In this document: positions 1 to 8,784 of the stretch, piece after piece
Position numbering within the stretch: position 1 is the stretch's first letter
Layout of the letters: each line of letters opens with the position of its first letter
NCBI GenBank assembly: GCA_034110565.1
Contig: JAWUYY010000033.1
Location: 1 to 64,000 of the forward strand
Origin: Bermanella sp034110565
GTDB lineage: Bacteria > Pseudomonadota > Gammaproteobacteria > Pseudomonadales > Oceanobacteraceae
Length of the DNA: 64,000 bases
Direction: 5' to 3'
Position numbers and translations under genes: made by a program
Notes under the pieces: model-generated
Databases searched by the model: none
What the model saw: only the letters and a program-made list of their open reading frames with translations
Told to the model about the DNA's origin: nothing

Positions 1-156
1 GCCTATGTATAAAACAAAAGCGAGTAATGTATAGCCCATGGACATACTGGCAAGACCCATGGCTGCGAATATAATAATGGCGGCCAGCGCACCTGCTTCT
101 TTGCGCATAACCAGCACCAACCCAATAAAGGTGATGAGTAATAAAAGCCAAAACAT
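1..156 (-). CDS. N-terminal part of a membrane-anchored protein, possibly FadE-type acyl-CoA dehydrogenase (cut by window edge)
   Basis: An open frame on the minus strand starts with ATG at 156, has AGGGG about 8 bases upstream, and runs 52 codons off the left edge without a stop. The visible part is almost wholly hydrophobic: two membrane-spanning stretches (about residues 1-17 and 22-52) separated by a short charged turn, MRKE. Large FadE-type acyl-CoA dehydrogenases start this way, and other fatty-acid genes occur in this window, but the catalytic part is outside it. The family call is therefore only a guess. Confidence 0.4.
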   Translation of the reverse strand, partial: MFWLLLLITFIGLVLVMRKEAGALAAIIIFAAMGLASMSMGYTLLAFVLYIG

Positions 157-268
157 AATGAAGCCCCTAACTGTATAAAATGTGTTCTAAGAGTAGCGGA
201 TTTTGTTCACTATGTAGATACGTGTAAGGGAATGAGTTGAAATGAGTTCAAACTATTGGGGTATTTTT

Positions 269-310
269 GATATCTTAAAATCCGATGGTTTATTTCGATA
301 TCTTAAAATC
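269..310. repeat. Two direct copies of a 14-base motif in the upstream region of the DUF2254 gene
   Basis: GATATCTTAAAATC occurs at 269-282 and again, identically, at 297-310, a 28-base pitch. The 299-base gap 157-455 holds no gene; this repeat is the only structure I see in it. It lies between the divergent start at 156 and the DUF2254 start at 456, so a regulator site is possible. Confidence 0.5.
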
Positions 311-455
311 TACTCTAATAATCATATTAGTCATCCCAGTTAGGTCATAAAGATATTTGCTTTGGCAGTATGTTAAGCGCTACTGGAACAAAACGTATAT
401 GGCTGATTTAATCACTGTCATGACTCTATCAGCCTCGAAGGATTGAAACTCAGAT

Positions 456-1811
456 ATGAAAACAAAATTACTCAATTTTTGGGAGTCACTTAAAACCAGC
501 TTATGGTTTGTGCCGACTTTGATGGTGAGCAGCGCGGTAGTGTCATCATTTCTCTTTATTTTCATCGATAAAAATATCAAATTTGATATCTATCAGGTTT
601 TTGGTTTCTTCTATGAAGTCGGGCCTGACGGAGCAAGAATGGTTTTGTCTACCATTGCAAATTCTATGATTACGGTAGCAGGAATGGTGTTCTCTATTAC
701 AATCGTAGCCTTGACGCTTGCTTCATCTCAGTTTGGCCCACGCATGCTGCGAAACTTTATGAAGGACAGGGGGAATCAGCTGGTGCTTGGCATGTTCATC
801 TCGACCTTTATTTACTGCCTTCTGGTTCTTCGGTCGGTATACACGTCAGGGGGGCAGGATTTTGTACCGAACCTTTCAGTCACATTTGCACTGTTCTTAT
901 CACTTATTAATGTAGGTGTATTGATCTATTTTATTCATCATATTTCAACCTCAATACAAGCAGATAATGTAGTAGCATCGGTATACCAAGAGTTAGATGT
1001 TCATATCGATTTATTCTTCCCTGATAAGGGTGATGATAAAAATTCAAGTAACGCCGGAGAAAAAAACGGAGATAAACCTTCAGCGCCTTCATTAGATTTT
1101 AGTCGTGATAATCGCCATGTTATTCATAGTCAACAAAGCGGTTACTTACAGGCCGTTGATGAGCGATCTCTATTTGAGCTTGCTGTAAAGCATGATCTGA
1201 TTATTCATCTGTTTTATCGATCGGGTCGCTTTGTAACCATTGGAGGGCGCTTGTTTACTGTTATGGGTAACGGTAACGAAGAGCTGAGTGACGAGCTCAG
1301 TGCGTCAATTTCAAATACGTTAATTTTTGGGGAGGAGCAAACTCCAGAGCAAGATATAGAGTTCACGATTAATCAGCTTGTGGAAATTGCGGTTAGGGCG
1401 CTTTCACCAGGCATTAATGATCCTTTCACCGCATTAGCCTGTATTGATCACTTGGGTGCGGCACTTTGTCGATTGTCGAGTAAAGCATTTCCGCCAGAAA
1501 ACCTTTGTGATGATGAGGGTAATGTGAGATTGATTACTAAGCCGGTTACTTTCTCAGGTATCACCAGCACGGCATTTGATCAAATCAGGCAATATGGGTT
1601 GAGCAGTGTAGCGGTTTCAATTCGGTTAATGGAAACGTTAACCAATATTGCAGGTCAAGTAACTAATAAAGATCAGTATGATGCAGTAAAGCGCCAAGCT
1701 GATATGATTATAAGGGCAAGCCAAACGTCATTTTCTGAACCAAATGATATTGCTGATATTAAGCAATGCTACCAAGGGTGTCTTAATGCGCTCAGTCAAT
1801 CTGGCATCTAA
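456..1811 (+). CDS. DUF2254 family membrane protein
   Basis: This 451-residue protein matches the DUF2254 family by overall layout. Four membrane segments lie in the first third (about residues 19-38, 65-90, 108-127 and 142-162). A hydrophilic linker rich in Asp, Asn, Lys and Gly follows (about 190-213), and then a soluble C-terminal half containing the conserved-looking stretch RALSPGINDPFTA. The function of the family is unknown to me; an ion-channel or sensor role is only speculation. The ATG at 456 follows GAAGGATTG. A strong terminator at 1911-1947 separates it from the ATPase cluster, so it is probably transcribed alone. Confidence 0.8.
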   Translation: MKTKLLNFWESLKTSLWFVPTLMVSSAVVSSFLFIFIDKNIKFDIYQVFGFFYEVGPDGARMVLSTIANSMITVAGMVFSITIVALTLASSQFGPRMLRNFMKDRGNQLVLGMFISTFIYCLLVLRSVYTSGGQDFVPNLSVTFALFLSLINVGVLIYFIHHISTSIQADNVVASVYQELDVHIDLFFPDKGDDKNSSNAGEKNGDKPSAPSLDFSRDNRHVIHSQQSGYLQAVDERSLFELAVKHDLIIHLFYRSGRFVTIGGRLFTVMGNGNEELSDELSASISNTLIFGEEQTPEQDIEFTINQLVEIAVRALSPGINDPFTALACIDHLGAALCRLSSKAFPPENLCDDEGNVRLITKPVTFSGITSTAFDQIRQYGLSSVAVSIRLMETLTNIAGQVTNKDQYDAVKRQADMIIRASQTSFSEPNDIADIKQCYQGCLNALSQSGI

Positions 1812-1910
1812 ATACGCGATTTAAATCAATATCACGGATAGCGCGTTGCGTCTTTTGCGATTAATAATGTGAACGTCTTGGTAATGACGTTGTGAGTATA
1901 ATTTAACTAA

Positions 1911-1947
1911 AAGCCCAGTAGTAAACATGCTACTGGGCTTTTTTTTT
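1911..1947 (+). terminator. Rho-independent terminator after the DUF2254 gene
   Basis: Perfect 11-base stem AAGCCCAGTAG / CTACTGGGCTT (1911-1921 with 1930-1940), 8-base loop, then a run of nine T from 1939. Confidence 0.9.
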
Positions 1948-2020
1948 GGTTGTGATTTATAGGAAAATTTGAGCCATATTAAGGCAAACTGCTCCCATAT
2001 GTAAAATACAGCAGTGTACC

Positions 2021-2061
2021 TTGATTCACATCACGTGGGTTTGTCACTAAGTGTCTAGTAT
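2021..2061 (+). promoter_or_regulatory. FNR/Anr-type box and -10 element upstream of the ATPase-phosphoketolase cluster
   Basis: TTGATTCACATCAC at 2021-2034 matches the FNR/Anr consensus TTGAT-N4-ATCAA in 9 of 10 defined bases. A -10-like TAGTAT lies at 2056-2061. This would put the start of transcription near 2068 and the box centre near -41, the position of a class II FNR-activated promoter. The leader would be about 150 bases. Outside this site, 1948-2216 shows no gene. Confidence 0.55.
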
Positions 2062-2216
2062 CAAAGAGATGCACTATTTTTGAAGAGTCGGGTTCTGTGC
2101 GTCGTGAGGGTTTAATTGTCATAGTAGAGCCTAAAAATTAAGCTCATACTTGCTCGATAAATTGTCGCCTTCCATGCTTTATAACGGATATTTATTCATT
2201 CTACTTGAGGGTGATC

Positions 2217-4913
2217 ATGAGCCAAGAACAACTTAATACCCATACATTGGATATGAAGGATGTATTTGCAAAATTCAATACATCAGAAGCAGGCTTAGAT
2301 ACAAAAGAAGCGCTAGAGCGTACTCAAAAATGGGGCGCGAATACGTTACCCATGGCATCACCTAAACCGGCTTGGCGTCGATTTTTAGGGCAACTCAATA
2401 GCGTGCTTTTGTATGTGTTGATTGTCAGCGCTGTCGTGAGTGCGTTGTTGCAGCATTATATTGATAGCGGCGTTATTTTGGCTGTTGTGATCATCAACGC
2501 CATCATGGGTTTTATCCAAGAAGGCAAAGCCGAAGATGCTCTTCGAGCTATTATGACGATGACAAAAACCCATTGCATGGTGGTGCGCGAAGGTATTCTG
2601 CAAACCATAGATAGTGCACAGCTGGTGGCTGGCGATGTGGTAATGCTGCAAGCAGGTGATCGAGTGCCAGCGGATATCCGCTTGTTTTTTTGTAAGGAAT
2701 TGCGATGCGATGAATCCGCCTTAACCGGCGAAGCGCAGCCAGCAACTAAGCGCATAGGGGCGTTACCAGAACACACGCCACTCGCGGAGCAGAAAAACAC
2801 CGTATTCATGGGCACCATGGTGACCTATGGTCAGGCTCGTGGCGTGGTCACACACACGGGTTCAAATACTCAAATGGGTCAAATTAGCGATTTAGTGGTA
2901 AACGTTAAATTAGAACCTACGCCGCTGCAGCAGCAGTTAGGTCGATTCGCAGGGCAGGTCACCATCGGCATTATTGTGGTATCAATTATCACCATGGTGC
3001 TTGGAATCTTAATACACAATTATCCATTTAGTGACATGCTGCAAGCAGCCATTGGTGTGGCCGTGGCATCTATCCCTGAAGGTTTACCGGCAGTAGTGAC
3101 GATTGTTTTGGCCATCGGTGTACAGCGTATGGCTAAAAACAATGCGTTAGTTAGACGTCTGCCTGCGGTAGAGGTACTAGGCTCGGTTGATGTGATTTGT
3201 TCAGACAAAACCGGCACTTTAACGGCAAACGCTATGACTGCGCGAGAAGTGTATACCGGAGGGCAACACCTAAAAGTCAGTGGCGAAGGTTATGGCCCAG
3301 ATGGCTCTGTGGCTGATCATTCAACCGGCAAATCCCTTGGATTTGACAGTGATACGGTTTTTTCTCAAGCATGTGATGCGGCCATGCTCTGCAATGATGC
3401 AAGTGTCGTAGAAGAAAATCACAAATGGATTTTACATGGCGATCCAACCGAAGGCGCTTTGTTAGTGTTGGCTAAAAAGCACGGCTTGAACGAATCTGTA
3501 TTAAACCGCGAATGGCCTCGTGTGGATATGCTGCCATTTGAAAGTGAAAAGCGCTACATGGCAACCTTACATCATCACAGCGATGGTGCAGTGAAGTTAA
3601 TGGTAAAAGGGGCCCCAGAACGAATTATTAACTATGCAAAATACCAACTCACACCTGATGGTATGGCTGAAATAAACCAGGCCCAGTGGCAGCAAGTGGC
3701 TGAAGATTATGCCAAAAAAGGTATGCGCGTGATGGCATTGGCCATGAAATCATATGATGCGCCTCCAGGTGTTTTGTCTCATCAAGAAGCAGAGCATGAC
3801 TTGGTTATGCTTGCACTGGTTGGTATTAGTGACCCGCCTCGCCCACAAGCCATTGCCAGTATCAAAATGTGTCACCGTGCAGGTATCCGCGTGAAAATGA
3901 TTACAGGGGACGGCCCAGTCACGGCCGCCGCAATTGGAGAAGAGTTGGGTTTAAATATAAGCCGAGTGATGACAGGCCAAGACATCGACGCATTAACCCA
4001 AGTACAGCTTGTACGAGCGGTCGAACAAACCGATATTTTTGCGCGCACCAGCCCAGCTAATAAACTGCAATTGGTTGCCGCGTTGCAGCATAACAAACAC
4101 GTTGTCGCCATGACGGGAGACGGCGTCAATGATGCTCCCGCATTGAAGAAAGCCAACGTTGGCGTGGCAATGGGAGCAAAAGGAACCGATGCCGCAAAAG
4201 ATGCGGCGGATTTTGTACTGACCGACGATAACTTTACGACCATCGTCAAAGCCGTGAGCGAAGGGCGCACCGTATATGACAACATACTAAAGTCGATTAT
4301 CTTTTTACTGCCCACCAGCCTTGCCGAAGCCCTGGTGATTATCGCCGCGGTATTATTGGGCTGGATGATGCCCATAACACCTGCGCAAATATTGTGGGTG
4401 AATATGGTGACAGCAATAACATTGGCCATTGCTTTAGCATTTGAAGCGTCAGAAAAAAACATTATGGAAAAACCGCCAAGACCGTTTGGTCAAGGTCTGT
4501 TGTCATTTGCGTTGGTGGTCAGGACGGTTTTGGTTGGAGGGCTTGGGGCGCTGGTGGTTTTCTCATTGTTTAATGAGTTTCGTAATCAAGGTGCTTCAAT
4601 CGAATACTCAAGAACCATCGCGGTGAATGCTTTAGTCTTGATTGAAGTGTTTTATTTGTTTAATTGCCGCTATCTGACACAGTCAATTTTTCATCGTGAT
4701 TTTTTTGTGGGCAGTAAATTGTTATGGCTGGCCGCAGCAGTTGTTATCGCTATTCAGATTGTTTTTACTTATCTTCCAATATCACAGACAGTTTTTGGGT
4801 TGGAAAATATTGGTATTCAGGATTGGGGTGTGATTATTTTAGCAACCTTGCCTGTTATGTTAATAGTTGAAATAGAAAAATGGCTTCAGCGTCAGTTAAG
4901 GCAAGCATTATAA
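2217..4913 (+). CDS. P-type (class II-like) cation-transporting ATPase
   Basis: An 898-residue ion pump of the inner membrane. In order: N-terminal cation-ATPase domain, actuator motif TGE (about 170-172), PEGLP in membrane helix 4 (287-291), phosphorylation site DKTGTLT (Asp330) and hinge TGDGVNDAP (from about 633). The overall form is that of SERCA/PMR1 pumps. In helix 6 the stretch is NMVTAITLA (from 729): the position usually held by the ion-binding Asp in NxxTD is Ala. The transported ion therefore cannot be read as Ca2+. I start at the ATG at 2217, which has GAGG six bases before it, rather than an in-frame TTG at 2205. First gene of the downstream cluster. Confidence 0.88.
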   Translation: MSQEQLNTHTLDMKDVFAKFNTSEAGLDTKEALERTQKWGANTLPMASPKPAWRRFLGQLNSVLLYVLIVSAVVSALLQHYIDSGVILAVVIINAIMGFIQEGKAEDALRAIMTMTKTHCMVVREGILQTIDSAQLVAGDVVMLQAGDRVPADIRLFFCKELRCDESALTGEAQPATKRIGALPEHTPLAEQKNTVFMGTMVTYGQARGVVTHTGSNTQMGQISDLVVNVKLEPTPLQQQLGRFAGQVTIGIIVVSIITMVLGILIHNYPFSDMLQAAIGVAVASIPEGLPAVVTIVLAIGVQRMAKNNALVRRLPAVEVLGSVDVICSDKTGTLTANAMTAREVYTGGQHLKVSGEGYGPDGSVADHSTGKSLGFDSDTVFSQACDAAMLCNDASVVEENHKWILHGDPTEGALLVLAKKHGLNESVLNREWPRVDMLPFESEKRYMATLHHHSDGAVKLMVKGAPERIINYAKYQLTPDGMAEINQAQWQQVAEDYAKKGMRVMALAMKSYDAPPGVLSHQEAEHDLVMLALVGISDPPRPQAIASIKMCHRAGIRVKMITGDGPVTAAAIGEELGLNISRVMTGQDIDALTQVQLVRAVEQTDIFARTSPANKLQLVAALQHNKHVVAMTGDGVNDAPALKKANVGVAMGAKGTDAAKDAADFVLTDDNFTTIVKAVSEGRTVYDNILKSIIFLLPTSLAEALVIIAAVLLGWMMPITPAQILWVNMVTAITLAIALAFEASEKNIMEKPPRPFGQGLLSFALVVRTVLVGGLGALVVFSLFNEFRNQGASIEYSRTIAVNALVLIEVFYLFNCRYLTQSIFHRDFFVGSKLLWLAAAVVIAIQIVFTYLPISQTVFGLENIGIQDWGVIILATLPVMLIVEIEKWLQRQLRQAL

Positions 4914-4962
4914 ATTTAATATATTCATTGGCTATTAGCTTGGTTAATTTTCAGGAAATAAA

Positions 4963-6327
4963 ATGAAAAAAAGAAACCAATTCATGAATCCGCTAAAAAA
5001 CTTAGTGGACCAGTTTGATCACCTTATTAGTGGGCGGCTGTGGTTAAAGGTGCTAATTGCCCTTGCACTGGGGGTTGTAGCGGGTGTGCTACTTGGCCCT
5101 GATTTACATCTCGTATCGGCACCATTGGTTAAAACCATCACGGCTTGGTTAGCTCTGCCTGGACAAATATTTTTAGCGATTATCCAAATGATCGTGGTGC
5201 CTTTAGTGATGGCATCCATCGTACGAGGGCTGGCGGCAAATAATAATCCTGATGCCATGAAGAAAAATGGCTTCATTGCTTTGATTTTTATATTTGTTTC
5301 TACTGCGTTCGCCGCCGCTATTGGTATTTTTTTGGCTCTTAATATTCAGCCGGGCAATTTTATTGATGCAAGTGCACTAATAGATATAGATGCAGGCAGT
5401 GTGGTTAATACGGTGGCAAAAGGCTTCCCAGAAGCGTCAGAGCTTCCTGCAAAAGTATCGGGATTAATTCCTAAAAACCCACTGGCCTCGATGGCATCGG
5501 GCGAGATGCTACAGGTTATTTTATTTTCTGCCGTACTGGGGGCAGCACTGCTTTCCATTCCGGCGTCTCAGTCTAAACCATTGTTCGATTTATTGGGTGC
5601 ATTGCAAGAAGTGAGCTTACGTATTGTGTCTTGGGCAATGTTGTTAGCGCCGATAGCGGTATTTGGGTTGATCACACGATTGGTGGCTAACTTGGGTGTC
5701 GATGTTTTAGCAGGTATGGCGGTTTATGTGCTGACGGTATTGCTAGGTCTGATCATTGTTGCCATATTTTATTTTGTGGTGGCAAGACTCACATTGCCAC
5801 ACAGCTTTAAATACTTTTTCGCAAATACTCGTGAGTTATTACTGCTGGCGTTTTCAACCAGTAGTTCAGCCGCTGTGATGCCGATTACTTTGCAAGTGAC
5901 AGAAGAAAAATTAAATATTAAACCAGAAATATCACGCTTTTTAGTGCCATTAGGCGCCACCATTAATATGACAGGCACGGCTTTATATCAGGGTGTGGCG
6001 ACGGTGTTTTTAGCACAAGTCTTTAATGTGGATTTAAGCATTTCTAGTTATGTATTTATCGTCACCATGGCGGTGGCCGCGTCCATTGGTTCGCCTGCCA
6101 CACCGGGTGCAGGCATTATCATTTTAAGTATGGTGCTAGAAGGTGTAGGCATTCCGGCGGCAGGCATTGCGTTAATTTTAGGCGTCGACCGTATATTGGA
6201 TATGTGCCGAACTGCGGTGAATGTGTTAGGGGATGTAGTGGCATGTGCAACGGTACAGAAACTTACCGAAGAAAAAGCCCCGATTAAATCGGCTGATGTA
6301 ACGATTAATAACCCTCCCTCTTCATAA
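4963..6327 (+). CDS. Dicarboxylate/amino acid:cation symporter (DAACS family)
   Basis: A 454-residue transporter with eight or so membrane segments and two re-entrant loops, as in GltP/DctA. The diagnostic stretches are present: a Ser-rich hairpin, FSTSSSAAVMP (about residues 302-312), and NMTGTALYQ in helix 7, followed by the second hairpin ASIGSPATPGAG. It should import C4-dicarboxylates or acidic amino acids with Na+ or H+. AGGAAA stands before the ATG. It follows the ATPase by 49 bases and precedes phosphoketolase by 33, with no terminator seen between them, so one transcript is likely. Confidence 0.88.
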   Translation: MKKRNQFMNPLKNLVDQFDHLISGRLWLKVLIALALGVVAGVLLGPDLHLVSAPLVKTITAWLALPGQIFLAIIQMIVVPLVMASIVRGLAANNNPDAMKKNGFIALIFIFVSTAFAAAIGIFLALNIQPGNFIDASALIDIDAGSVVNTVAKGFPEASELPAKVSGLIPKNPLASMASGEMLQVILFSAVLGAALLSIPASQSKPLFDLLGALQEVSLRIVSWAMLLAPIAVFGLITRLVANLGVDVLAGMAVYVLTVLLGLIIVAIFYFVVARLTLPHSFKYFFANTRELLLLAFSTSSSAAVMPITLQVTEEKLNIKPEISRFLVPLGATINMTGTALYQGVATVFLAQVFNVDLSISSYVFIVTMAVAASIGSPATPGAGIIILSMVLEGVGIPAAGIALILGVDRILDMCRTAVNVLGDVVACATVQKLTEEKAPIKSADVTINNPPSS

Positions 6328-6360
6328 GATGTCTGATGAACAATAGATAGGTGAAGCCTG

Positions 6361-8745
6361 ATGCAAAAGAATATATTAAGTTCATCGAACACATTAACGC
6401 AAGATGAGTTGCAAGGAATAGATAGGTATTGGCGAGCGTGTAATTATCTTGCGGTTGGTATGATATACCTGCGAGATAACGTGCTGCTCACCCAACCACT
6501 AGAATCGCACCACATTAAAAAACGATTATTGGGTCACTGGGGTTCGAGCCCTGGCTTGTCGTTTATGTACATACACATGAATCGTTTGATCAATAAGTAC
6601 GATTTAAATGTGATATTTTTAGCAGGCCCAGGTCATGGTGCTCCGGGTATATTAGGGCCTGTTTATTTAGAGGGTACGTATTCCGAGGTGTATCCAAATG
6701 TGAGTCAGGATGCCAAAGGACTAAAGACTTTTTTTAAACAGTTTTCGTTTCCAGGTGGTATCGGCAGTCACTGCACACCTGAACTGCCCGGCTCTATTCA
6801 TGAAGGAGGCGAGCTTGGCTATAGTGTTTCTCATGCGTTTGGCGCCGCATTCGATAACCCAGATTTAATCGTAACGGTTGCCGTTGGTGATGGTGAAGCA
6901 GAAACAGGGCCGTTAGCTACGTCTTGGCATTCCAGTAAGTTTTTAAATCCTATTCGTGACGGTGCGGTACTGCCTATATTGCATCTTAATGGCTATAAGA
7001 TTAATAACCCTACATTGTTATCTCGTATTCCTCATGAAGAATTAGCGTCTTTATTTAAAGGTTATGGCTGGAAGCCCTATTTTGTTGAAGGACATGACCC
7101 AGAGCTTATGCATAAAGAAATGGCACGGGCCATGGAAGCCTGTGTGTTAGACATTCGTGAGCTACAAAATGAAGCGCGTTCATCAGGAAAAGCCACGCGC
7201 ATGATTTGGCCGATGATTATCTTACGTTCGCCAAAAGGTTGGACAGGCCCTAAAGAAGTGGATGGAAATAAAGTAGAAGGCTTTTGGCGAGCGCATCAAG
7301 TTCCGCTAAAAGATGTGCACAGTGATGAAAATCAATTACGCATGCTAGAGCAGTGGTTGAAAAGTTATCGCCCTGAAGAGTTGTTTGATAGTGAAGGTCG
7401 TTTAGAGGCTGATATTCAGCAGTACGCACCTAAAAATACTCGACGTATGAGCGCCAACCCTCATGCAAATGGGGGCATCATTAGACGTAACTTACGCATG
7501 CCAGACTTTCGTGATTACGCGGCTAAAGTCGATATGCCAGCTAAAAGTAAGGCGATGAATACGAAACCACTGGGTGCCATGCTGCGCGACATTATGAGCA
7601 TGAACATGGACACCTTTAGGGTATTTGGGCCAGACGAAAATACATCTAACAAATTGGATGACATATATGAAGCCAGTAAAAAAACATGGCTGGCTGATTA
7701 TTTGCCAGAAGATGAAAACGGTGGTCAATTAAGCCCAGACGGACGCGTCATGGAAATGCTATCTGAGCATACTCTAGAAGGTTGGTTTGAAGGGTATGTA
7801 TTAACAGGGCGTCATGGTTTCTTTGCAACCTATGAAGCATTTGTGCATGTGATTGATTCTATGTTTAACCAACATGCAAAATGGTTAGCCATTAGCGATG
7901 AGTTACCTTGGCGTGCACCGATCGCGTCTATTAATTTATTGATCACCTCTACGGTTTGGCGACAAGATCATAACGGATTTAGCCATCAAGACCCTGGCTT
8001 TTTAGACTTAGTGGTGAATAAGAGCCCTCAAGTGACACGAATATATTTACCACCAGACGTGAATTGCTTGTTATCAACAGCGGATCATTGTTTGCGCAGC
8101 CAAAATGATATTAACGTTATAGTCTGCGACAAGCAGTCCCATGTTCAATACCTAGATATGCCTAGTGCGATTAAGCATTGTACCAAAGGCTTAGGTATTT
8201 GGGATTGGGCCAGTAACGATGACGGAGTAGAACCAGATGTGGTCATGGTTGGCTGTGGTGATATTCCCACCAAGGAAGCGTTAGCGGCTACGGGATTATT
8301 ACGTGAGCACTTTCCTGATTTGAAAATACGCTTTATTAATGTGGTGGACTTATTCAGGCTAACGCCAGAAAGTGAGCACCCTCATGGATTATCAGATGAT
8401 GACTTTGATAGTTTATTCACGTTAGATAAACCGATTATTTTTAACTTCCATGGTTATCCTTGGTTGATTCATCGCTTAGCTTATCGCCGCAACAATCACC
8501 ATAATTTACATGTGAAAGGCTATATCGAACATGGCAATATTAATACGCCGCTTGAGCTTGCCATTGTTAATAAAATTGATCGCTTTAGTTTAGCGATTGA
8601 TGTTATTAATCGTATTCCCTCACTGCGTGTATCCGGTGCGCATGTTAAGCAGCACTTTATAGATTTACAAATAGAATGCTGTCAATACGCACATGAGTAT
8701 GGCGTTGATAAGCCAGAGGTGGATCAATGGGTATGGCCGTATTAA
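6361..8745 (+). CDS. xfp: Xylulose-5-phosphate/fructose-6-phosphate phosphoketolase
   Basis: A 794-residue thiamine-diphosphate enzyme of the usual family length. It cleaves xylulose 5-phosphate (often also fructose 6-phosphate) with phosphate to acetyl phosphate and an aldose phosphate. Visible signatures are GPGHGAPG (about 89-96), a His-rich start of the N-terminal domain, and the TPP motif GDGEAETGP (176-184) ending with Asn210. A strong AGGTG precedes the ATG. Flanking by an ion pump, a symporter and a phosphate transporter suggests a carbon- or energy-overflow cluster; acetyl phosphate could give ATP by substrate-level phosphorylation. No acetate kinase is visible in the window. Confidence 0.93.
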   Translation: MQKNILSSSNTLTQDELQGIDRYWRACNYLAVGMIYLRDNVLLTQPLESHHIKKRLLGHWGSSPGLSFMYIHMNRLINKYDLNVIFLAGPGHGAPGILGPVYLEGTYSEVYPNVSQDAKGLKTFFKQFSFPGGIGSHCTPELPGSIHEGGELGYSVSHAFGAAFDNPDLIVTVAVGDGEAETGPLATSWHSSKFLNPIRDGAVLPILHLNGYKINNPTLLSRIPHEELASLFKGYGWKPYFVEGHDPELMHKEMARAMEACVLDIRELQNEARSSGKATRMIWPMIILRSPKGWTGPKEVDGNKVEGFWRAHQVPLKDVHSDENQLRMLEQWLKSYRPEELFDSEGRLEADIQQYAPKNTRRMSANPHANGGIIRRNLRMPDFRDYAAKVDMPAKSKAMNTKPLGAMLRDIMSMNMDTFRVFGPDENTSNKLDDIYEASKKTWLADYLPEDENGGQLSPDGRVMEMLSEHTLEGWFEGYVLTGRHGFFATYEAFVHVIDSMFNQHAKWLAISDELPWRAPIASINLLITSTVWRQDHNGFSHQDPGFLDLVVNKSPQVTRIYLPPDVNCLLSTADHCLRSQNDINVIVCDKQSHVQYLDMPSAIKHCTKGLGIWDWASNDDGVEPDVVMVGCGDIPTKEALAATGLLREHFPDLKIRFINVVDLFRLTPESEHPHGLSDDDFDSLFTLDKPIIFNFHGYPWLIHRLAYRRNNHHNLHVKGYIEHGNINTPLELAIVNKIDRFSLAIDVINRIPSLRVSGAHVKQHFIDLQIECCQYAHEYGVDKPEVDQWVWPY

Positions 8746-8784
8746 GTAAACATTTAAATTTTTTGAATATAAGTTGAAAGAAAC

